A stretch of DNA of 64,000 nucleotides from positions 234,263 through 298,262 of the forward strand of contig NZ_MKCR01000033.1 of assembly GCF_001855565.1 (NCBI RefSeq). Direction: 5' to 3'. This stretch comes from Chromobacterium amazonense. GTDB lineage: Bacteria; Pseudomonadota; Gammaproteobacteria; Burkholderiales; Chromobacteriaceae. Position 1 is the stretch's first letter; the number at the start of each line of letters is the position of its first letter. This document shows positions 30,780 through 39,378 of this stretch, piece after piece. Below the pieces are notes generated by a model. The model saw nothing but the letters and a program-made list of their open reading frames with translations. It had not been told where the DNA came from and ran no database searches. The translations under genes and the position numbers were made by a program.

Positions 30780-30866
30780 GGCGGAACTCCCCGCTTGGCC
30801 GGGATTCCGCCCTACGGTTGATGGTTTCGCGTAGGGCGGATGCCCCGTTCACGGGGTGATCCGCCG
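30780..30866. repeat. REP-like hairpin pair, locus 1
   Basis: Two GC-rich hairpins in opposite orientation share the GTAGGGCGGA core: 30780-30815 (GGCGGAA pairs with TTCCGCC) and 30831-30866 (GGCGGAT pairs with ATCCGCC, with CCCCGT/ACGGGG inside). The same core occurs at 48112 and 56044. They separate the EAL gene from the leftward MFS gene. Confidence 0.75.
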
Positions 30867-30895
30867 CTCACGGCGTACCCATTAACCAACTGCCA

Positions 30896-32068
30896 TCAAA
30901 CGGACACCTCCGCCGGTCGGGTCTTGGCCTGCCAGCTGTCGCCGCCTCTATCCAGGCTCAAACTGAGCCAAGCCAGCAAGGCCAGCGCCGCGCCCAGCCA
31001 CAAGGGCGCGCGCAGGCCCCAGCCGGCGTCTAGGCACAGGCCGCCCGCCCAGGCGCCGAACATCAGGCCGAGATTGATCACCGACATGTGCAGGCTGTTT
31101 GTCATCGCGCCGCTGCCTCCGGCCCGTACCACCCGCGCCACCATGGCTGGGTTCATCGGCAGGCCGGCCGCGCCCAGCAGGAACACCGCCGCCACGGTCA
31201 GCACCTGCCATTGCGCGCCCAGGGCCAGCGCCAGCATCACCGCCAGCAGCGTCAGAATGCCGCCTTGCAGCACGCGGCGGGTATGGCGGTCGGCCAGTCT
31301 TCCGGTCACCAGATTGCCCAATACGGTGGCCACGCCGTAGACGCCAAACAGCGCAGGCGCCAGGGCGGCGGAGAAGCCGCTGACTTGTTGGAACAGGGGG
31401 GCAAGATAGGTGAAGACGGCGAATACCGAGCCGATGATCAGCGCGCTGGAAAGATAGGCCGCCCATAAGGCCGGCTTGGCCAGCGCGCGGATTTCCTCGG
31501 CTGCGCCTTGCCGCGCCGGCTTCGCGCCGGCCGGCGTCAGGACGGCGATGCCCAGCATGGCCAAGCCAACCAGGGCCGCCACCAGCCAGAAGGACACGCG
31601 CCAGCCCCAGCGCTGATCCAGCAGCGTCGCCATGGGCAGGCCGGCGACAGACGCCAGCATCAAGCCATTGAGCACCAGGCCTGCGGCGCGGGCGATGCGG
31701 TCCATGCCCACCAGTTCTCCGGCCAAGGCCAAGGCCACGCCGAAGAAGGCCGATTGCGCCACGCCGCAGACGATGCGCGAGGCCAGCATTTGGGCATAGC
31801 TGTCGGCGGCGGCACCTATCAGCTGGCCCAGCAGAAACAGCGCCAGCAGGCCCAGCAAGGCCGGTTTGCGCCGCACCGCGCGCAGCCGCAAGGTCAGTAG
31901 CGGCCCGCCCACCACCACGCTGGCGGCAAAGGCGGACACCAGATTGCCCACCTCGGCCAGCGAGATGTGAAACGCGGCCGCCAGCGACGGCATCATGCCG
32001 GCCACCATGAATTCCGAAGTGGCCATGGCGAAAATGCACAGGCTGAGCAGATAGATGGCGGCGGGCAT
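30896..32068 (-). CDS. MFS efflux transporter, DHA1 type
   Basis: A 390-residue protein with 12 hydrophobic helices, starting with IYLLSLCIFAMATSEFMVAG, typical of AraJ/YdhP-like drug-H+ antiporters. The loop motif LRLRAVRRKPALL fits between TM2 and TM3. The ATG at 32068 overlaps the stop of the upstream serine hydrolase gene by one base (TGATG), so the two are coupled. The pair is divergent from a LysR regulator. The substrate is unknown. Confidence 0.88.
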   Translation of the reverse strand: MPAAIYLLSLCIFAMATSEFMVAGMMPSLAAAFHISLAEVGNLVSAFAASVVVGGPLLTLRLRAVRRKPALLGLLALFLLGQLIGAAADSYAQMLASRIVCGVAQSAFFGVALALAGELVGMDRIARAAGLVLNGLMLASVAGLPMATLLDQRWGWRVSFWLVAALVGLAMLGIAVLTPAGAKPARQGAAEEIRALAKPALWAAYLSSALIIGSVFAVFTYLAPLFQQVSGFSAALAPALFGVYGVATVLGNLVTGRLADRHTRRVLQGGILTLLAVMLALALGAQWQVLTVAAVFLLGAAGLPMNPAMVARVVRAGGSGAMTNSLHMSVINLGLMFGAWAGGLCLDAGWGLRAPLWLGAALALLAWLSLSLDRGGDSWQAKTRPAEVSV

Positions 32069-33249
32069 CAGGCGGCCCTCCTGTCCAGATCCAGCGCGGC
32101 ATAGACGGCATGCAGCCACTCTTGGCTGAATGCGCCCATCGAGCCTTCCTCGGCGGTATTGGTGCAGACGACGAAGCTGATGCCGCGCGCCGGATCCACC
32201 AGCCAGCTATGGCCGTAAGCGCCCAGCCAGCGCCAGCTGCCGCGGCTGGCCGGCAAGCCGGCGGCGACGGGGTCGCGCAATATCGCGCCGCCCAGGCTGT
32301 GACCCCAGCCCGGCCAGCCTTCCATGTCGATGCCGGCGATCTGCTCGCGCAGCATTTCCTCGCGCCAGTCTTTGGGCAGCCAATCATCCCGTTCTCCGCG
32401 CAGCGCTTCCAACAACGTGAGGAAGTCCGCGGCGGTGCCGACCATGCCTGCCCCGCCGGAGGGATAGGCTTGCTTATCCAGCGCCCGCTCCGGGGCGAAG
32501 GCGATGCCGGCCAGCTCCGGCAACAGGGCCAGAAGATGCGATGCGCCCATTCTTTGCGGCCCGCCATCGGTTTCGGCATAAGCCGCGCCCAGCCGGGCTG
32601 GATCGACGGCGTGGAAGTCGGTATCGGCCAGGCCCAGCGGCGCGCTCACCTCGCGGCGGATCACCTCCGGCAGTGGCAGGCCCGTCGCCGCTTGCAGCAC
32701 GCCGCCCAACACATCGGTGGCCAGGGAGTAGATCCAGCCCTGGCCGGGTGTTTGCCACAGCGTCTGCGCAGCCAGGCGGCGCAGGTTTTCCTCTAGGCTC
32801 AGTTCCGTGTGGTCCAAGCCATCCGAGACGCCGGCCGCGCGGTAAGCGCCGCCGCCGGCCGGCTCCAGAAAGCCATAGCCCAGTCCGGCGGTGTGGGTCA
32901 GCAGCTGGCGCAGGGTGATGAGCGGCTGGCTGCCATCGGCCAAGAGCGGGGTGAAGTCAGGCAGGTAGTCGCTGACAGCGGCATCCAGCCGCAGCGCGCC
33001 TTGCGCCGCCAGGCGGATGACGGCGGCGCTGGTGTAGAGTTTGCTGAGCGAGGCCAGTCGGAACAGGCTGTTGGGCCGCATCGGCAGGCCCGCCTCGCGG
33101 TCGCTCCAGCCGGCGGCGCGGTGATAGGCCACGCGGCCGCGCACGGACAGCAGCGCCTCAGCGCCCACCAGCCGGCCTTCGGCCAAGGCGAGTTCCAATA
33201 CGCTGTCTAGCCGCGCCTTGTCGAGGGCGACAGATAAAGCGATAGACAT
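32068..33249 (-). CDS. Serine hydrolase, beta-lactamase class C-like esterase
   Basis: A 393-residue protein of the beta-lactamase/DD-peptidase fold. The SxxK motif is Ser67-Leu-Ser-Lys70 in RLASLSKLY; the second motif is represented by WIYSLATDVLGG (Tyr), and LLTHTAGLGYGF and GHSLGGAIL are also typical of this group. No signal peptide is visible, so a cytosolic esterase (EstB-like) is more likely than a periplasmic beta-lactamase. It is co-transcribed with the MFS gene and divergent from the LysR gene. Confidence 0.86.
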   Translation of the reverse strand: MSIALSVALDKARLDSVLELALAEGRLVGAEALLSVRGRVAYHRAAGWSDREAGLPMRPNSLFRLASLSKLYTSAAVIRLAAQGALRLDAAVSDYLPDFTPLLADGSQPLITLRQLLTHTAGLGYGFLEPAGGGAYRAAGVSDGLDHTELSLEENLRRLAAQTLWQTPGQGWIYSLATDVLGGVLQAATGLPLPEVIRREVSAPLGLADTDFHAVDPARLGAAYAETDGGPQRMGASHLLALLPELAGIAFAPERALDKQAYPSGGAGMVGTAADFLTLLEALRGERDDWLPKDWREEMLREQIAGIDMEGWPGWGHSLGGAILRDPVAAGLPASRGSWRWLGAYGHSWLVDPARGISFVVCTNTAEEGSMGAFSQEWLHAVYAALDLDRRAA

Positions 33250-33278
33250 GATTCCACTCCAGAAAGTGTTGGTGGAAC

Positions 33279-33320
33279 CATGCTAAAGGCCGCCTCATGA
33301 CGAATAAATGATTTAGCATG
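33279..33320. promoter_or_regulatory. Candidate LysR-type operator in the divergent region
   Basis: CATGCTAAA (33279-33287) is repeated in inverted form as TTTAGCATG (33312-33320), with 24 bases between. It lies between the divergent hydrolase and LysR genes, where LysR-type regulators usually bind. Confidence 0.45.
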
Positions 33321-33359
33321 CCATTTAAAGCGGAACAAAATTCCGTAATGGATAGTTCA

Positions 33360-34244
33360 ATGGAAAAAATGAACGGAATCGAGCTGTTCGTCCAGGTGGC
33401 GCGCCAGGGCAGCCTGGTGGCGGCCGGACGGCAGCTGGGCCTGTCGGCGTCGGCGGTGGGCAAGGGATTGCTGCGGCTGGAGCAGCGGTTGGGCGTGCGG
33501 CTGGTTCACCGCAGCACCCGGCGGCTGGCGCTGACCGCCGAGGGTCAGCAGTATCTGGCGCGCTGCCAGCGCATCCTGGATGAGGTGGATGCCGCCGAGC
33601 GCGAGTTGCAGCAAGGCCTGGCCGCGCCCAGCGGCAGGCTGAAAGTGGGAGTGCCGCACGAAAGCAGCTTGCTGACGCCGCATTTGGCCGGCTTCATGCG
33701 CGCGTATCCGCAGGTGGCCTTAGACCTGGACTACAGCGATCGGCTGGTGGATGTGATCGGCGAAGGTTTCGACGTGGTGGTGCGCGGCGGCGAGCCGGGC
33801 GATTCTCGGCTGGCCGGGCGGCGGCTGGGCGGCTACCGCATGCGGCTGGTCGCCGCGCCGGGCTATCTGGCGGAATACGGCGCGCCGGCCGCCGCTGCCG
33901 ACCTGGCCCATCATCGCTGCCTGCATTACCGCTTTCCCAGCAGCGGCAAGCTGCTGCCGTGGCCGCTGGTGTTGGCTCCGGGCGAGGAGGCAGAACATCC
34001 GATCAGCGCCAGCTGCAATACCGGCGAGGCGCTGATCGAGCTGGCGGCGCGCGGCCTGGGCATCGCTTGCCTGCCCGACTTCTCCATCCGCCGCGAGCTG
34101 GCCTCAGGCGCGCTGGTGGCGCTGGAAACGCCGCAGGTGCGGCGCAGCGGCAATCTGTATCTGCTCTGGCCCGCCACGCCGGCCATGCCGCCAAGGTTGC
34201 GCGTCTTCATCGACTATATGGCGGCGCATGTGTTTGCGGGCTGA
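33360..34244 (+). CDS. LysR-family transcriptional regulator
   Basis: About 294 residues from MEKMNGIE. The N-terminal helix-turn-helix (SLVAAGRQLGLSASAVGKGL) is followed by the linker helix and a periplasmic-binding-like effector domain (GRLKVGVPHESSLL). The pattern is close to the CrgA/YafC subgroup that regulates divergent genes. ATGs at 33318 and 33348 are possible alternative starts. The inverted repeat at 33279-33320 is its likely site; the likely targets are the divergent hydrolase and MFS genes. Confidence 0.9.
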   Translation: MEKMNGIELFVQVARQGSLVAAGRQLGLSASAVGKGLLRLEQRLGVRLVHRSTRRLALTAEGQQYLARCQRILDEVDAAERELQQGLAAPSGRLKVGVPHESSLLTPHLAGFMRAYPQVALDLDYSDRLVDVIGEGFDVVVRGGEPGDSRLAGRRLGGYRMRLVAAPGYLAEYGAPAAAADLAHHRCLHYRFPSSGKLLPWPLVLAPGEEAEHPISASCNTGEALIELAARGLGIACLPDFSIRRELASGALVALETPQVRRSGNLYLLWPATPAMPPRLRVFIDYMAAHVFAG

Positions 34245-34327
34245 GCGGAGGCTAAGGTTGTCGCGGGTATCGCCGTTGGCGAACCTGTGCTAGCCCCTAG
34301 CGTGGCGGCGGCGCGCTGAAAATGAAA

Positions 34328-34348
34328 AACCCGGCCAGCGGCCGGGTT
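34328..34348 (-). terminator. Terminator after the second DeoR gene
   Basis: AACCCGGCC pairs with GGCCGGGTT around AGC. On the minus strand the stem is followed by TTTTTCAT. It serves the leftward DeoR gene at 34376. Confidence 0.82.
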
Positions 34349-34375
34349 TCAATAAACGGGGAGGGATGAGGCGGC

Positions 34376-35143
34376 TCAGGCCTCGGACAGCACCAGCCTG
34401 ACGTTGTGCTCTTCCAGCAGCTTGGTGACCGGCTCCGGCGGCGCGGCATCGGTGAATACGGTGTGGAATTCGCTGATGTGGCCCATGCGCACCAGCGCGT
34501 TGCGGCCGAACTTGCTGTGGTCGGCGGCCAGGTAGCGGTGGCGGGCGTTGTTCATCATCGCCTGCGCCACGCGCACCTCGCGGTAGTCGAAGTCCAGCAG
34601 CGAGCCGTCCGGCTCGATGCCGGAGACGCCGATGATGGCGTAGTCCACCTTGAACTGGTTGATGAAGTCCAGCGTCGCCACGCCGGTGATGCCGCCGTCG
34701 GACGCGCGCACCGTGCCGGAGGTGATCATCGCGGTGAAGTCCGGGTTGGTGGACATGATGGAGGCGACGTGGATGTTGTTGGTGATGACGCGCAGCCCCT
34801 TGTGGGTGGCCGTCAGCGCCTGCGCCACCGCTTCAATGGTGGTGCCTATGCTCATGAACAGCGAGGCGTGGTCCGGGATGCTGCGGGCGATCATGTCCGC
34901 GATATGGGCTTTTTCGCTCTGGAACTTTCCTTTGCGAGCAAAGTAGTCCTCGTTCTCCACGCTGTTGCCCAGCGCGGCGCCGCCGTGATAGCGGCGCAGC
35001 AGGTTGGCTTCGCACAGCTGGTTGATGTCGCGGCGTATCGTTTGCGGCGTGACATCGAGCAGACGGGCCAGCTCTTCGATCGGCATGAAGCCGTTTTCGC
35101 GGACCAGTTGCAGAATCTTGTCGTGACGTGGAGAGCGGCTCAT
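34376..35143 (-). CDS. DeoR/GlpR-family repressor (second of two)
   Basis: A 255-residue regulator with HDKILQLVRENGFMPIEELA and VTPQTIRRDINQL (winged helix), then SIGTTIEAVAQAL, IIGVSGIEPDGSLLDFDYRE and YLAADHSKFGRN (sugar-phosphate-sensing domain). It is closely related to the protein encoded at 29120. No metabolic gene shares its operon. A palindrome at 35167-35180 lies just upstream and probably mediates autoregulation; the terminator at 34328 closes the unit. Confidence 0.9.
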   Translation of the reverse strand: MSRSPRHDKILQLVRENGFMPIEELARLLDVTPQTIRRDINQLCEANLLRRYHGGAALGNSVENEDYFARKGKFQSEKAHIADMIARSIPDHASLFMSIGTTIEAVAQALTATHKGLRVITNNIHVASIMSTNPDFTAMITSGTVRASDGGITGVATLDFINQFKVDYAIIGVSGIEPDGSLLDFDYREVRVAQAMMNNARHRYLAADHSKFGRNALVRMGHISEFHTVFTDAAPPEPVTKLLEEHNVRLVLSEA

Positions 35144-35166
35144 AACTATTCGGAATCGAAAATCAC

Positions 35167-35180
35167 GTTACTTTAGTAAC
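35167..35180. promoter_or_regulatory. Palindrome upstream of the second DeoR gene
   Basis: GTTACT-TT-AGTAAC is a palindrome with perfect six-base arms, 24 bases upstream of the leftward DeoR start. Position and symmetry suggest an autoregulatory operator. Confidence 0.5.
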
Positions 35181-35355
35181 ATATTTGTCCCCGCAATAGC
35201 AAATGCAGGATGCAAAAAAAGCCGCATGTGCGTTCTGGCGCAAGACTGGCTGCTCGCGCTTGGGCAAGGGACTTGGCGTGATTCCCGGCGCCGATACCGA
35301 CCGGCGCGTAGGCGATGCCCTCGCGCCAGTGTGCGGGTTAGTGCGTGATCACCAC

Positions 35356-35472
35356 CTTGCCGAAGTGGCGGCGCGCGTCGGCTACGACAGCGACGCCGCC
35401 TTCCAGCGCGCGTTCAAGCGGCTGACCGGGATGCCGCCGGGCGAATACCGCCGCGCGGCGCTGCCGGATTAA
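35356..35472 (+). pseudogene. Remnant of an AraC-family regulator (C-terminus only)
   Basis: An open frame from 35203 ends with LAEVAARVGYDSDAAFQRA and GMPPGEYRRAA, the second helix-turn-helix of a cupin-type AraC regulator. Everything before residue Leu52 of this frame has no AraC similarity, so about 250 N-terminal residues are missing. Read on the minus strand, the junction gives RRHFGKVVITH and a stop at 35338-35340, like the end of a zinc-binding dehydrogenase. Two broken genes may therefore meet here. It overlaps the racemase stop codon by four bases. Confidence 0.6.
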
Positions 35473-36164
35473 GCGCAGGCGGCATTCAAGGCCGCTTCAG
35501 CCAGAGTAAGCGTGGTATCGATGGCCGGCATGCCGCAATTGGCGTCGTTCAGCACCAAGGGCAGTTCGGTGCAGGCCAGCGCCACGCCGTCGCAACCCTG
35601 GGCCTGCATGGACTGCACCACTTGCAGCAGCGCGGCCAGCGTTTCGTCGCTGGCGCGGCCGGTGGGCACCAGTTCGGAGAAAATCGCGCGCTGGATGATG
35701 GCCTGCTGCGCTTCGTCGGGGATCATTTCTGCTATGCCGCGGGCGGCGAGCGGCGCTTGGTACAACCGGCGCGCCATGGTCCAGCGCGTGCCGAGTATCG
35801 CCACTCGTTTCAGGCCGCGCGCCGCGCAGGCGTCGGCCACCACGTCTAGCATGCTGATCAGCGGGATGGGCGAGCGGGCGCGGATGTCGTCCACCGCCAA
35901 GTGCACGGTGTTGGCCGGGATCACCGCCAGTTCGGCGCCGGCGCCGGCCAGGCGTTGCAGCGAGCCGACGATGGAGTCGGCCACCTTGTCCCAGCGGTCG
36001 TCGTCCTGGGCCTGGTGCACGATGCCGAAGTCCGGCTGGTCCAGCACAAAGCGCGGGTGGTGATGGGTGGGGAAGCGGTCTGCGCACAGACGATGGATCT
36101 TGGAGAGGCAATCGACGGCGCCGGGCACGGTCACGCCGGCGATGCCTATGGTTTTTGCTGTCAT
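35469..36164 (-). CDS. Aspartate/glutamate racemase-family protein
   Basis: A 231-residue protein of the Asp/Glu racemase superfamily, starting at MTAKTIGIAG. The C-terminal catalytic cysteine is present (Cys198 in ALACTELPLVL), but the N-terminal one is replaced: IPANTVHLA has Ala84 where racemases usually have Cys or Thr before Asn-Thr. It may have altered stereochemistry, or act as a related isomerase or decarboxylase rather than a two-base racemase. Single gene, transcribed leftwards. Confidence 0.82.
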   Translation of the reverse strand: MTAKTIGIAGVTVPGAVDCLSKIHRLCADRFPTHHHPRFVLDQPDFGIVHQAQDDDRWDKVADSIVGSLQRLAGAGAELAVIPANTVHLAVDDIRARSPIPLISMLDVVADACAARGLKRVAILGTRWTMARRLYQAPLAARGIAEMIPDEAQQAIIQRAIFSELVPTGRASDETLAALLQVVQSMQAQGCDGVALACTELPLVLNDANCGMPAIDTTLTLAEAALNAACA

Positions 36165-36226
36165 GATTCTGCCAGTCTGACGGCGCCGCATGCCGGCGCC
36201 AATCGGGGCAGTCTACGCATCAGCCA

Positions 36227-37789
36227 TTAAAATGACAATGTCCCATAACCGTTCCAGGTGTCGCCGGCGCGCAGCCGGCGGATGAAGGCATCCAGCGGCA
36301 TCGGTTTGGCGATGTAGTAGCCCTGCAGCCAGCCGACGCCGAGCTGGCACAGGTAGTCGAACTGCTCGGCGGTTTCCACTCCTTCCGCCACCGTATCCAG
36401 GCCCAGTTTGGCCGCCAGTTCGGCCACGCTGTCCACGATGTGGGCCGACAGCCCGTCGCTGCCGATGCCGGCGACGAAGCTCTGGTCTATCTTCAGTCCG
36501 TCCACCGCCAGCTGCTGCAGGTAAACCAGGCTGGAGTGGCCGGTGCCGAAATCGTCCAGCGCGATCGTGACGCCCAAGGCATGCAGCTGGCGGAACAAGG
36601 CCTCCACTTCCGGCGTGATGGCGATGATCTCGCGTTCGGTCAGCTCCAGCGTCAGCGTCGCGCCGCAGCCGGCCAGCGTTTGCTGCCAGCTCTCGCAGTC
36701 GCTGTAGAAGCGCGGATCGTCCAGATGGGCGCGGCTGATGTTCAGCCCCAGATGGAAACCGTCCGGCAGCCGCAGCGCGGCCAGTTGCCGCAGCAGCCGG
36801 TTCATCATGCTGCGCGTCATCGGTACGATCATCCCGCTCTCCTCGGCGCGCGGGATGAACAGGTCGGGACGGATCAAGCCTTCGCGCGGATGGCGCCAGC
36901 GCATCAATACCTCCGCTCCCAGCCAGCCGGCTTGCCTGGGCCGGACGATGGGCTGCAGGAAGCCTTCGAATTCCTCGTTGTCCAGCGCGCGCAGCAGCTC
37001 CTCGGTGGGCGAGGCCGGCCGCCCTAGCAGCCGATACAGTGTGCCGCCGGCCAACAAGCTCAACGCCGCCACCACCAATAGCAGCGCGGCATGATGTTGC
37101 CACAGCACCCAGTGACCGGCGGGCAGCACGTAGCCGGTGGAAACCGAATACGGGTAGCGCGCGGACCGTCGCTGCGCCTGGATCTGGGTGGGGTGCGGCG
37201 GCTGGCCCTCGCCGGTTTTATGCGGGCCCAGCCAGCGCGCGCCCACGATTAGGTAGACCGGGCCCTCGTCGCTGGCGTCCTGCAAGGCGAGTTGCAGGTA
37301 ACGGCCGTCCACTGCCGATAGCGCATCGCCATGCTCGCCGTGCAGACGGAAATGCAGCACCGGCACATCGGGCGTGGTGCGGTTGCCGGGCAGCAGCCGC
37401 AAGGTGCCGGCGACGAATGGCGTGCGATAGGGCTTGGGATGCGGTACAGCGCCCAAAATCGAGGTGCAATAGATTGCATCATCGCGCAGCAATGCGGTAC
37501 TGCGCACGAAGGGCACGATGGCGGCCTGGCGGCGCAGCTCCTGTTCGGCATCAGCGCAGGGTGCGCCAGCCAGCGGTAGAATGGCGCGGCTTGCCAGCTC
37601 TGCTTGTCCGAGAATTTCGTCCAGCTGGATTTGGGCCTGCGTCACCTGTTGCTCGGCCTGGCGCCGCAGGTCCTGCTTTTCCTGCCATATCAGGGTGGGA
37701 ATGATGGCCAGCAAGGGCAGCGCGCTGACCAGCAGGCTGGCCAGCAGATGCGACACGCGGTGCTGGCGGCGTGGATGCAAGGGATTCAT
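36227..37789 (-). CDS. CSS-motif EAL phosphodiesterase (PdeC-like)
   Basis: A 520-residue inner-membrane protein: TM1 at about 15-35, a periplasmic CSS-type domain (about 40-235) with Cys78 and Cys108 (IYCTS), TM2 at about 235-255, and a cytosolic EAL domain (about 265-505). The signature EAL is EVL (GAEVLMRW), as in several active members; LNIS, LELTERE, ALDDFGTG, LKIDQSF, AEGVET and LQGYYIAKP are intact. CSS proteins are known to be controlled by the periplasmic disulfide. It likely hydrolyses c-di-GMP under redox control. Confidence 0.88.
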   Translation of the reverse strand: MNPLHPRRQHRVSHLLASLLVSALPLLAIIPTLIWQEKQDLRRQAEQQVTQAQIQLDEILGQAELASRAILPLAGAPCADAEQELRRQAAIVPFVRSTALLRDDAIYCTSILGAVPHPKPYRTPFVAGTLRLLPGNRTTPDVPVLHFRLHGEHGDALSAVDGRYLQLALQDASDEGPVYLIVGARWLGPHKTGEGQPPHPTQIQAQRRSARYPYSVSTGYVLPAGHWVLWQHHAALLLVVAALSLLAGGTLYRLLGRPASPTEELLRALDNEEFEGFLQPIVRPRQAGWLGAEVLMRWRHPREGLIRPDLFIPRAEESGMIVPMTRSMMNRLLRQLAALRLPDGFHLGLNISRAHLDDPRFYSDCESWQQTLAGCGATLTLELTEREIIAITPEVEALFRQLHALGVTIALDDFGTGHSSLVYLQQLAVDGLKIDQSFVAGIGSDGLSAHIVDSVAELAAKLGLDTVAEGVETAEQFDYLCQLGVGWLQGYYIAKPMPLDAFIRRLRAGDTWNGYGTLSF

Positions 37790-37881
37790 CGCGTCTCCGC
37801 GACAGGACCCCCCGTCCTCAAGGCCTGGTCCGCCGCAATTTGGTTTTAAATAAGCGTTTTATATTAAACCAGAAATGCAAA

Positions 37882-37901
37882 AACCCTCCGGGCGGAGGGT
37901 T
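37882..37901 (-). terminator. Terminator after argH
   Basis: AACCCTCC pairs with GGAGGGTT across a four-base loop (GGGC). The minus strand continues with TTTTTGCAT. It lies 20 bases after the argH stop. Confidence 0.85.
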
Positions 37902-37920
37902 TGGCGGACGCGGGGCGGGC

Positions 37921-39300
37921 TTATGCCAGCCGTGCGCGGTGGCGTGCGATCTGCGTTCTTACCTGGGTCGGCGCGGTCCCGCCGACGTGGTCGCGCTGCG
38001 CCAAACTGCCTTCCGGCGTCAATACGGTATAGACATCTTCGGCGATCAGCGCACTGAAGCCCTGCAGCACCGGCAGCGCCAGCTCGGACAGATCGACGCC
38101 CTGCTGTTCGGCATGGCGCACCGCCAGCGCCACCACTTCGTGGCTGTCGCGGAAGGGCAGGCCTTTTTTCACCAGGTAGTCGGCCAGGTCGGTGGCGGTG
38201 GCGTAACCCTGCAGCACGGCCGCGCGCATCGCCTCCGGCTTCACCGTCACGCCGCGCATCATGTCGGCGTAGATGCGCAGCGTGGTCTGCAGCGTGTCCA
38301 CGGTGTCGAACAGCGGCTCCTTGTCTTCCTGATTGTCCTTGTTGTAAGCCAGGGGCTGCGCCTTCATCAGCGTGATCAGCGCGATTAGGTGGCCGACGAC
38401 GCGGCCGGACTTGCCTCGCACCAGCTCCGGCACGTCCGGGTTCTTCTTCTGCGGCATGATGGACGAGCCAGTGCAGAAGCGGTCGGCGATGTCGATGAAG
38501 CCGACGCGCGGGCTCATCCACAGGATCAGTTCTTCCGACAGCCGCGACAGGTGGAGCATGGCCAGACTGGCGGCGGCGGTGAATTCGATGGCGAAGTCGC
38601 GGTCGGACACCGCGTCCAGCGAGTTGTGGCAGACGTCGTCGAAACCCAGCAGGCTGGCGGTGTAGTGGCGGTCTATCGGATAGGTGGTGCCGGCCAGCGC
38701 CGCCGCGCCCAGCGGCAGGCGGTTGACGCGCTTGCGGCAGTCCAGCATCCGTTCGGCGTCGCGCGCCAGCATTTCCACATAGGCCAGCAGGTGGTGGCCG
38801 AAGGTCACCGGCTGCGCCACCTGCAGATGGGTGAAGCCGGGCATCACGGTGTCGGCGTGCCGCTCGGCCAGATCCAGCAGGCTCTGCTGCAGCTCCGCCA
38901 GCAGGCCGACGGTGGCGTCGATCTCGCCGCGCAGCCACAGCCGGATGTCGGTGGCGACCTGGTCGTTGCGACTGCGGCCGGTGTGCAGGCGCTTGCCGGC
39001 GTCGCCGATGCGGTCGGTCAGCCGGCGCTCGATGTTCATGTGCACGTCTTCCAGATCGACGCTCCACTCCATCTGGCCGGCGCGGATTTCGGTGCGGATG
39101 TCGGCCATGCCTCGTCGGATCGCATCCAGATCGGCGTCGCTGAGCACGCCGGATCGATTCAGCATCGCGGCGTGCGCCAGCGAGCCTTCGATGTCCACCT
39201 CGGCCAGGCGGTAGTCGAAGCCGATGGAGGCGGTGTAGTGCTTGACGAGTTCGGAAACCGGCTCGGAAAAGCGGCCGGACCAGGCGTGTTGGTCTTGCAT
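37921..39300 (-). CDS. argH: Argininosuccinate lyase
   Basis: A 459-residue enzyme of the fumarase/aspartase superfamily that cleaves argininosuccinate to arginine and fumarate, the last step of arginine synthesis. Family signatures are [32 protein letters not shown] and the loop [16 protein letters not shown] with the catalytic serine. The start at [11 protein letters not shown] fits homologues. Monocistronic, with its own terminator; no other arg genes are adjacent. Confidence 0.97.
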   Translation of the reverse strand: MQDQHAWSGRFSEPVSELVKHYTASIGFDYRLAEVDIEGSLAHAAMLNRSGVLSDADLDAIRRGMADIRTEIRAGQMEWSVDLEDVHMNIERRLTDRIGDAGKRLHTGRSRNDQVATDIRLWLRGEIDATVGLLAELQQSLLDLAERHADTVMPGFTHLQVAQPVTFGHHLLAYVEMLARDAERMLDCRKRVNRLPLGAAALAGTTYPIDRHYTASLLGFDDVCHNSLDAVSDRDFAIEFTAAASLAMLHLSRLSEELILWMSPRVGFIDIADRFCTGSSIMPQKKNPDVPELVRGKSGRVVGHLIALITLMKAQPLAYNKDNQEDKEPLFDTVDTLQTTLRIYADMMRGVTVKPEAMRAAVLQGYATATDLADYLVKKGLPFRDSHEVVALAVRHAEQQGVDLSELALPVLQGFSALIAEDVYTVLTPEGSLAQRDHVGGTAPTQVRTQIARHRARLA

Positions 39301-39378
39301 GGCGTTGCGTCCCACTGGTGATCGTGCAAAGACCCTACTATGCCAGCCGCCACCGCGCGCGGCCAGTACGGATTTTTG

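Noticed and set aside
32068..33249. True class C beta-lactamase
   Set aside because: SxxK is present but there is no signal peptide, and the other motifs fit EstB-like esterases better.
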